A DNA stretch of 11,987 nt from CAYWGR01 sp964458015. Its GTDB lineage: Bacteria > Planctomycetota > Planctomycetia > Pirellulales > Thermoguttaceae. Positions 7,333 to 11,987 of this stretch are shown here, in pieces. The translations under genes and the position numbers were made by a program. A model generated the notes under the pieces. It worked only from the letters and a program-made list of their open reading frames with translations, ran no database searches and was not told where the DNA came from. The first letter of the stretch is position 1. Every line of letters begins with the position of its first letter. The DNA lies in assembly GCA_964458015.1 (NCBI GenBank), contig CAYWGR010000177.1, positions 1-11,987 on the forward strand, written 5' to 3'.

Positions 7333-7527
7333 TTACGGCAAACGACTGCCAAACGGATCGTCTTCGTCCTTCAGCGGGGGGCCGAGCTGAGGCATCGCAT
7401 AAGGTTCTTCGGTTCCGGCAACCTTAGGCACCTCAAAAACAACCGTGCCCAGGTCACTTCGAGAAAGTGCAGGCCCACAACCGCCGAGAAATAGAAAGAG
7501 CATCAACCAGCCGAATCTACGATGCAT
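7333..7527 (-). CDS. Small lipoprotein, 64 residues
   Basis: The start is ATG at 7525-7527, chosen because GGAG (7535-7538) lies seven bases upstream; the frame continues open above this but without a better start. The signal is 'MHRRFGWLMLFLFLGGC' with a good lipobox, LGGC, and C17 as the lipidated residue. The mature chain is only 48 residues, acidic and Pro-rich ('VPKVAGTEEPYAMPQLGPP', 'DEDDPFG'), with no known domain. Presence of this peptide is well supported by signal, RBS and promoter; its role is unknown. It appears to be the first gene of a run that ends with the SecA-like ATPase. Confidence 0.72.
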   Translation of the reverse strand: MHRRFGWLMLFLFLGGCGPALSRSDLGTVVFEVPKVAGTEEPYAMPQLGPPLKDEDDPFGSRLP

Positions 7528-7562
7528 GGGGGGGCTCCAAATCCAAAACAGTCTATGCCTAT

Positions 7563-7591
7563 ATTGTAAACTACCCAAAACCGTTTCGAAA
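7563..7591 (-). promoter_or_regulatory. Putative sigma70-type promoter for the lipoprotein-secA run
   Basis: On the minus strand the -35 is TTTCGA (7586-7591, 3 of 6 consensus) and the -10 is TACAAT (7563-7568, 5 of 6), with a 17-base spacer. Transcription would start near 7556, about 28 bases before the 64-residue lipoprotein's ATG. The -35 is weak. The -10 overlaps an A/T-rich stretch that also gives TATATT (7560-7565) on the plus strand for queG. Confidence 0.35.
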
Positions 7592-7599
7592 GACCCCGC

Positions 7600-8526
7600 A
7601 TGAGCGCCGCCGCATTAACCGCTGCCCTAAAAGAAGAATCGCGGCGGCTTGGTTTTGATCTGGCCGGGGCCTCTCCCGCCATAACGCCCCCCGATTTCGA
7701 CCGTTTCCGGCAGTGGATCGCCCGGGGCAATGCCGGCCAAATGGATTATCTTGCGAATCGGCTGGATGCCTACCGCCACCCTCATGCATTGCTGCCGGAA
7801 GCTAAAAGCATCCTCATGCTCGCCATGAATTACCGAACCGTCGAGCCTATCGAACCAGAGCCCGGGCAGGCCAAAATTTCACGCTATGCATGGGGTGCCG
7901 ATTATCACGAAACCATTCGCGAGAGGTTACATCAATTGGCCGACTTCCACCGCCAAATAACCCCGGGGGCCGCCGTTCGCGGCATCGTGGATACCGCCCC
8001 TTTGTTGGAACGCAGCTTCGGCCGACAGGCGGGGCTCGGCTGGATCGGCAAAAATACAATGCTTATCAGCCCGGAATTGGGCAGTTGGTTTTTCCTGGCT
8101 GCTCTGTTGACGACCGAGGTATTAGCCTACGACGAGCCGACCGCGAGCGACCGTTGCGGATCATGCCGCGCATGCATCGACGCTTGTCCGACGGGCGCAC
8201 TTGTCGAACCTCACTGCCTGGATGCTCGAAAGTGCATCAGCTATCTCACGATCGAACTGCGCGGTGAAACGCCGGAACCGTTGCAAGCCTCGTGCGGCAA
8301 TCGGCTGTTCGGTTGCGACGCCTGCCAAGAGGCATGTCCTTGGAATCGACGCACGCCCAGCACTTCCGAGCCTTCTTTTCAGCCAAGCCTCGGCATGAAT
8401 CCTGTTAATCTTACAGAAATCACCGCCCTGGATGAGGAATCCTTTCGCCGGCAGTTTCGTCACACGCCCCTTTGGCGAGCCCGGCGCGAAGGCATTTTGC
8501 GCAATGCAGCTAACATAGAGGGATGA
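7600..8526 (+). CDS. queG: Epoxyqueuosine reductase QueG
   Basis: QueG reduces epoxyqueuosine to queuosine in the wobble position of GUN-anticodon tRNAs, in the cytoplasm, using cobalamin and two [4Fe-4S] clusters. The 308-residue protein shows 'RGIVDTAPLLERS' with the probable catalytic acid D131, 'GLGWIGKNTMLISPELGSWFF' (146-166), the first cluster motif CGSCRACIDACPTGA (C186, C189, C192, C196) and the second, C232-x6-C239-x2-C242-x3-C246-PWN. It is shorter than E. coli or Bacillus QueG (roughly 380 residues) because the chain ends soon after the ferredoxin part with little C-terminal repeat domain; such short forms are known. The ATG at 7600 lacks a strong Shine-Dalgarno sequence but the N-terminus aligns well with the family. 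It is divergent from the lipoprotein run (72 bases apart) and convergent with the dihydrouridine synthase gene, another tRNA-modification gene. Confidence 0.95.
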   Translation: MSAAALTAALKEESRRLGFDLAGASPAITPPDFDRFRQWIARGNAGQMDYLANRLDAYRHPHALLPEAKSILMLAMNYRTVEPIEPEPGQAKISRYAWGADYHETIRERLHQLADFHRQITPGAAVRGIVDTAPLLERSFGRQAGLGWIGKNTMLISPELGSWFFLAALLTTEVLAYDEPTASDRCGSCRACIDACPTGALVEPHCLDARKCISYLTIELRGETPEPLQASCGNRLFGCDACQEACPWNRRTPSTSEPSFQPSLGMNPVNLTEITALDEESFRRQFRHTPLWRARREGILRNAANIEG

Positions 8527-8540
8527 TAAGCTTCCAGCGC

Positions 8541-8582
8541 CTAGTCCCTAGCCCCTAGTCACCGGCCCCTAGCCCCTCACCA
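8541..8582. repeat. Heptamer tandem array with CTAG cores
   Basis: Six consecutive 7-bp units fit a CTAGYCC-like pattern; four keep CTAG (8541, 8548, 8555, 8569) and two are diverged (8562, 8576). Period 7 is out of step with codons, and the array runs across the dihydrouridine synthase stop codon (8555-8557). The minus strand has four G-tracts of 3-4 bases separated mainly by CTA, so a G-quadruplex is possible. It fills the gap between two convergent genes. CTAG is usually rare in bacterial DNA. Confidence 0.75.
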
Positions 8583-9622
8583 TAATATCCTTCTGCCGGC
8601 GAGATGGGCTGCACGCCCGGCAAATCCTCGGCGTACCAGCGGTCGAGCACCGATAGCCAATCGTCGGTTTTTTGGACTGCCACGAACGCATCTCGAACCT
8701 GTTTCGCCTGAGGATGGAGTTGGGCATACTTGATCCCAAACTTTCGCATCACACGGCAACAACGGCTAACGCCGTAAATCGCTTCCGACATCCGATAGTG
8801 TTCGGCAATTACTTCGCGCTGCCGGTGCAGACTCGGCGGCGGCAAGGCAACGCCTTGGGCAAACGCCCGGGCTTGTTCAAAAATCCAAGGGTTGCCGATC
8901 GCGCCTCGGGCAACGGAAACGCCGTCGACGCCTGTCTCACGCATCATGTCGAAACAATCCTGGGCCGTGAACAGATCCCCGCTGCCGATCACGGTTCGCG
9001 CACCGGCATGTTGCTTGACTTCGCGCAAAAAATCACGCGAACTAAAACCCTCGTACCGCTGCCGAACCGTGCGCCCATGAACCGTCGCGGCGACCGCTCC
9101 CAACCGAAAGGCGCCGTCAAAAATCTCGAAAAAACGATCCCGGCTTTCCGCCGTGTCGTCCATGCCACGGCGCATCTTCACCGTAAGCGGTATATGCGGA
9201 GGAATCGCATCGCGCACCCGGGCGACAATCGAAATCGCCGTCTGGGGATCGCTCAACAGAAATCCGCCCCGGCATCGTCCTAAAACTTTTTTCACGGGGC
9301 AGGCAAAATTCAAATCGATTACGTCGAAACCGGCCTCGACCAGCTTCAGCGCTGCCGGCGGAAACTGTTCGGGCAACGCCCCCATCAACTGTGCGCCGCA
9401 GGGATGCTCTTCCTCGGTGACCCGCAAAAACCGTTTGGCCTTCCGCCCTTTGGTCACATTCAAGATGAACTGATCGAGCATGACCTCGCAAACGGTGTAG
9501 CCTGCTCCCAACCGCCGCGCGATTACCCGCATCGGCCAATCGCTATATCCGCTCAAGGGCGCCTGCACCACGGGAAAATCAATAGCCAGCGAACCGATTC
9601 GAAGTTGGGGAAGTGATTCCAT
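8555..9622 (-). CDS. dus: tRNA-dihydrouridine synthase (DusB-like)
   Basis: Dus enzymes reduce specific uridines in the tRNA D-loop and elsewhere to dihydrouridine with FMN and NADPH. The 355-residue protein shows 'VQAPLSGYSDWPMR' (19-32, FMN-site start), 'DLNFACPVKKVLGRCRGG' (103-120) with the catalytic Cys C108, 'LTVKMRRG' (146-153), 'ATVHGRTVRQRYEG' (179-192), 'VIGSGDLF' (211-218) and 'VARGAIGNPWIFEQ' (237-250). ATG at 9620-9622 was chosen over an upstream TTG (9664) because it aligns with the family start and has GGA four bases upstream. The last eight residues, 'GEGLGAGD', are encoded by a heptamer repeat array and are unlikely to be ancestral. The gene lies 55 bases after the toxin-antitoxin pair on the same strand and converges on queG. 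The subfamily (DusB rather than DusA or DusC) is judged from length and motifs only. Confidence 0.93.
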   Translation of the reverse strand: MESLPQLRIGSLAIDFPVVQAPLSGYSDWPMRVIARRLGAGYTVCEVMLDQFILNVTKGRKAKRFLRVTEEEHPCGAQLMGALPEQFPPAALKLVEAGFDVIDLNFACPVKKVLGRCRGGFLLSDPQTAISIVARVRDAIPPHIPLTVKMRRGMDDTAESRDRFFEIFDGAFRLGAVAATVHGRTVRQRYEGFSSRDFLREVKQHAGARTVIGSGDLFTAQDCFDMMRETGVDGVSVARGAIGNPWIFEQARAFAQGVALPPPSLHRQREVIAEHYRMSEAIYGVSRCCRVMRKFGIKYAQLHPQAKQVRDAFVAVQKTDDWLSVLDRWYAEDLPGVQPISPAEGYYGEGLGAGD

Positions 9623-9677
9623 TATTTCCACACACAGGCAATTCTGTTCCACCAAAGGAGGCAATGGACAATGAGTG

Positions 9678-9995
9678 TCAGAGCAGTTCTTCCGGAGTTA
9701 CATCTCGTCTTGCGGCATGGCGAATACGCAGAATAATCACAGCCTGTTCGCGCACCAAAAATAATGCTCGATAACATTGCCTTCGACCATACAGAAGCTG
9801 GCGGATTTCGACGGCGAACTTCCGCGTCTCCACGGCAACTTGGCAACGTTCAGGATTAGTGCCTAAGCTTTCGAGAGCCCCGATAAAGCCATTATACCAT
9901 CGAACGGCAGTTTCCGGGGCGCGTTCGACACACCATTGGTAGGCTTCCTCAAGATCTCTTGCCGCACGATCAGTGAGAATAACCTGATACGTCAT
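9678..9995 (-). CDS. RelE/ParE-family toxin
   Basis: This 105-residue protein has the ParE/RelE fold pattern: N-terminal strand 'YQVILTDRAARDLEEAYQW', a helical middle 'ETAVRWYNGFIGALESLGTNPERC', then 'VEIRQLLYGRRQCYRALFLVRE' split by strands, and the final strand 'VIILRIRHAARR'. ParE-type toxins block DNA gyrase, while RelE types cut ribosome-bound mRNA. The sequence alone does not decide the target, though the 'RIRHAARR' ending is common in ParE-like members. Its start overlaps the antitoxin stop as ATGA, so translation is probably coupled to the antitoxin. The gene appears intact. Confidence 0.88.
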   Translation of the reverse strand: MTYQVILTDRAARDLEEAYQWCVERAPETAVRWYNGFIGALESLGTNPERCQVAVETRKFAVEIRQLLYGRRQCYRALFLVREQAVIILRIRHAARRDVTPEELL

Positions 9996-10228
9996 TTCTT
10001 GCGGGCAATGGCATGTTTGGTCCGCAGTTCGGAATCCACTTCGCTAAGAAGGCGCACTCGGCCGGCATCCATATCCGCTAGGCCTTCTTGGATGTCGGCA
10101 ATAGTCGCGTTTCGATCGCGAAGCGCTTGCATTGCTTCGACCAATACTTCCTCTTCGGAATGGTAGACGCCTGTCGCCAATTCTTCCCGAATCAATTGGT
10201 CAAGCATGGGCGGGAATAGATACGACAT
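9992..10228 (-). CDS. ParD/CopG-like antitoxin
   Basis: This 78-residue protein precedes the toxin and overlaps it by 4 bases. The N-terminal part, 'LDQLIREELATGVYHSEEEVL' followed by 'VEAMQALRDR', fits a ribbon-helix-helix DNA-binding and dimerisation domain. The acidic C-terminus, 'IADIQEGLADMDAGR', resembles the toxin-wrapping tail of ParD-type antitoxins. The ATG at 10226-10228 was chosen because AGGGAG (10236-10241) lies seven bases upstream; a GTG at 10261 would leave a leader of only about 8 bases from the predicted promoter. Its expected role is to neutralise the toxin and repress the operon (family knowledge). Confidence 0.85.
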   Translation of the reverse strand: MSYLFPPMLDQLIREELATGVYHSEEEVLVEAMQALRDRNATIADIQEGLADMDAGRVRLLSEVDSELRTKHAIARKK

Positions 10229-10253
10229 AGACAAACTCCCTGGCCAAAACATG

Positions 10254-10268
10254 GGATTCACTCAATCC
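10254..10268. promoter_or_regulatory. Possible operator: short inverted repeat next to the TA start site
   Basis: GGATT (10254-10258) and AATCC (10264-10268) form perfect 5-bp arms around a 5-base centre, immediately downstream of the predicted transcription start (about 10269). Antitoxin autorepression at such sites is common in ParD/CopG systems. The arms are short, so chance is possible. Confidence 0.3.
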
Positions 10269-10275
10269 TTCTGTT

Positions 10276-10304
10276 ATTGTATCAATCGCCCTGCTCTCCG
10301 TAAA
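10276..10304 (-). promoter_or_regulatory. Putative sigma70-type promoter of the toxin-antitoxin pair
   Basis: On the minus strand the -35 is TTTACG (10299-10304, 4 of 6) and the -10 is TACAAT (10276-10281, 5 of 6), 17 bases apart. The start site would be near 10269, giving a leader of about 40 bases to the antitoxin ATG. It lies in the gap downstream of zwf, so the TA pair can be expressed on its own. Confidence 0.5.
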
Positions 10305-10339
10305 CTGGCAGACGAGGCAACATTTGAGCCATGCCTTGC

Positions 10340-11794
10340 CTACTTCAGCACCGGGCACGTATCGAACCATTCGCGATACTGCCGGCACATCCATTCGGTC
10401 GAGTTCGGAGGTCCCCAAGCGCCGCCCTCGTAAAACGCCAGCGGCGGCCAGCCGGGATGTTCCCAGCCCTTTTGGATCGGATCGATAATGCTCCAGGCCA
10501 ATTCCACTTCGTCGGCCCGCGAAAACAAACTGGCGTCGCCGTGCAGAACGTCGAGTAAAAGCCGCTCGTAAGCCTCGGGCATACCGCCCGCGAATTTGTC
10601 GCGAAAGTTAAAGCCCAGGTCGGTCAACCGAAGCTTCACGCCGGCATCGGGCACCTTGGTTTGAAAATGCAACTGAATGCCCTCGGCTGGTTGAACCTGA
10701 ATGACCAGCCGATTCGACTCGAACGCGGCGCGCGGCCCGCCCTCGAACATCATGTGGGGAGCGGCGCGAAACTGAATCACGATCTGCGTCGTGCGGCAGG
10801 ACATCGCCTTGCCGCTGCGCAACAGAAACGGAACGTCTTGCCAACGCCAGTTATCGATATGCAACTTAATCGCGCCGAAGGTGGCGGTTTCGCTGTCGGC
10901 CGGAACGCCCTGCTCGTCGCGATACTTTCGATACTGCCCGCGGATTGTATCATTGCACACTTCCTCGGGCTTCATCAAACGAACTGAACGCAACACCTTG
11001 ACCTTCTCATCGCGGATCGAATCGGCCTCGAAACGCGCGGGAGCTTCCATCGCCGTGAAAGTCATCAGTTGCAACAAGTGGTTTTGGAACATATCGCGCA
11101 AAACGCCGACCGAATCGTAGTAGGCCGCTCGATGCCCCACCGTCAAATCCTCGGCCGCGGTAATCTGCACGTGGTCGATGTAGTTGCGATTCCAAATCGG
11201 CTCGAAGATGCTGTTGGCGAACCGCAACACCAAAATGTTTTGCACCGTCTCCTTGCCGAGATAATGGTCGATGCGATAAATCTGCTCCTCGGCCAACACC
11301 TCGTGCATTTTTTGATTTAGCTGCCGGGCTGAAACCAAATCGGTGCCGAAAGGTTTTTCAATGACCACGCGCCGCGACCCACGGTCTTCGTTGGCCATGC
11401 CCGTCGCTCCGAGCCGCGCAACAGTTGCATCGTATAGCTGCGGAGCCGTCGAAAGATAATACGCCCGGGCCGTCGATTCGCCGCCTTCTAACTCGTTGAG
11501 ATACTTTTCAAGCTCGATGAAACTTTCATCGCGGGTGATATCGCCTGAATGGTAGAAAATCGACGAGGCAAATTCCTGCCAAATCGCGGCGTCAAAATGC
11601 TCGCCCGTGAATTGGGCCGTCGTTTCCGCCAGTTTCGCACGCCAAGCGTCATCGCTGAACGCTGTTCGAGAAAAGCCGACGATCCGCGTCTTTTCGGGCA
11701 GCCGTTTCTTGCGAAACAACTCGTACAAGGCCGGAATCAGTTTGCGGCTGGTTAAATCGCCTGAAGCACCGAAAATGATCATCGTATGCGCCAT
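10340..11794 (-). CDS. zwf: Glucose-6-phosphate 1-dehydrogenase
   Basis: This enzyme oxidises glucose 6-phosphate to 6-phosphogluconolactone with NADP(+), the entry to the oxidative pentose phosphate pathway, in the cytoplasm. The 484-residue protein shows the dinucleotide motif 'IIFGASGDLTSRKLIP' (6-21), 'RVVIEKPFGTDL' (142-153), the substrate signature 'RIDHYLGKETVQN' (174-186; D176, H177), 'DMFQNHLLQLMTFTAMEAP' (234-252) with the probable general base H239, 'LLRSGKAM' (324-331) and 'FNFRDKF' (395-401). Length is normal for bacteria. ATG at 11792-11794 was chosen over an upstream ATG-like extension because GGAGGT (11801-11806) is ideally spaced and the NADP motif then begins near residue 9, as usual. 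No pentose-pathway partner (pgl, gnd) lies in the window. The gene reads towards the toxin-antitoxin pair, 111 bases away. Confidence 0.97.
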   Translation of the reverse strand: MAHTMIIFGASGDLTSRKLIPALYELFRKKRLPEKTRIVGFSRTAFSDDAWRAKLAETTAQFTGEHFDAAIWQEFASSIFYHSGDITRDESFIELEKYLNELEGGESTARAYYLSTAPQLYDATVARLGATGMANEDRGSRRVVIEKPFGTDLVSARQLNQKMHEVLAEEQIYRIDHYLGKETVQNILVLRFANSIFEPIWNRNYIDHVQITAAEDLTVGHRAAYYDSVGVLRDMFQNHLLQLMTFTAMEAPARFEADSIRDEKVKVLRSVRLMKPEEVCNDTIRGQYRKYRDEQGVPADSETATFGAIKLHIDNWRWQDVPFLLRSGKAMSCRTTQIVIQFRAAPHMMFEGGPRAAFESNRLVIQVQPAEGIQLHFQTKVPDAGVKLRLTDLGFNFRDKFAGGMPEAYERLLLDVLHGDASLFSRADEVELAWSIIDPIQKGWEHPGWPPLAFYEGGAWGPPNSTEWMCRQYREWFDTCPVLK

Positions 11795-11832
11795 GGCGAA
11801 ACCTCCATAATCCCAAAAATGCAACCCTGATT

Positions 11833-11838
11833 ATTATA
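11833..11838 (-). promoter_or_regulatory. Putative -10 box of zwf
   Basis: A perfect TATAAT occurs on the minus strand within an A/T-rich stretch; transcription would begin near 11826, about 32 bases before the ATG and upstream of the GGAGGT ribosome binding site. No good -35 is seen at 16-18 bases, so an activator or another sigma factor may be needed. From here to the window end (11839-11987) I see no gene or structure. Confidence 0.4.
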
Positions 11839-11987
11839 TACTATCGGCAACTCGCAGACGCGATGCGATCCCTTCCGCCGTTGAATGAAGGGTGAAGACA
11901 ATTGGGCCGGAGGTATTTTGAGGATTATTCCGTTCCGTATCTGCCGCCCGGGCCCTCTTTCCAAGCTTTCGGTAGGGCGGGTCAAGC

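Noticed and set aside
7162..7494. 110-codon plus-strand frame
   Set aside because: Antisense to the small lipoprotein and the candidate small ORF, with no recognised domain and no ribosome binding site.
9623..9664. TTG start giving a longer dihydrouridine synthase
   Set aside because: The extra 14 residues do not match the family start and the TTG has no Shine-Dalgarno on the minus strand; ATG at 9622 fits better.
11779..11985. 68-codon minus-strand frame upstream of zwf
   Set aside because: It overlaps the zwf start, ribosome binding site and -10 box in another frame and has no recognisable content.

Overview
The window reads as a moderately GC-rich Gram-negative-type chromosome segment. 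It carries lipoproteins with lipoboxes and a TPR protein with a signal peptide and a probable outer-membrane barrel. A shortened SecA-like ATPase, a Pro/Ser/Ala-rich lipoprotein and very large TPR proteins suggest a member of Planctomycetota. That placement is an inference; no single marker here proves it.

Left part (1-4387, plus strand): the C-terminal end of a TPR protein cut by the window edge is followed by a 120-bp non-autonomous element with 16-bp terminal inverted repeats and a 6-bp direct repeat (CAATTA) on both sides. The element sits exactly in the stop codon of the TPR gene. Next comes a 1014-residue exported protein with TPR repeats and a C-terminal probable beta-barrel, the layout known from exopolysaccharide exporters such as PgaA and BcsC.

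Middle part (4396-7527, minus strand): a probable operon reads leftwards from a promoter near 7563-7591. It holds a 64-residue lipoprotein, a candidate 39-codon small ORF, a 266-residue low-complexity lipoprotein and a 651-residue SecA homologue. The SecA homologue ends early in the helical scaffold, so it lacks the helical wing domain, the two-helix finger and the zinc-binding tail. It converges on the TPR-barrel gene with only 8 bases between the stop codons.

Right part (7600-11987): queG (plus) converges on a tRNA-dihydrouridine synthase gene (minus). A heptamer repeat array with CTAG cores and G-quadruplex potential supplies the last codons of the latter. Upstream of it on the minus strand lie a ParDE-like toxin-antitoxin pair with its own promoter, then zwf (glucose-6-phosphate dehydrogenase) with a clear ribosome binding site and -10 box. 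The remaining 150 or so bases upstream of zwf show no gene.

The housekeeping genes (queG, dus, zwf) look ordinary. The parts worth attention are the element in the stop codon, the truncated SecA with its lipoprotein neighbours and hidden small ORF, the cysteine-rich barrel protein, and the heptamer array. No tRNA, rRNA, CRISPR array or complete insertion sequence was seen.
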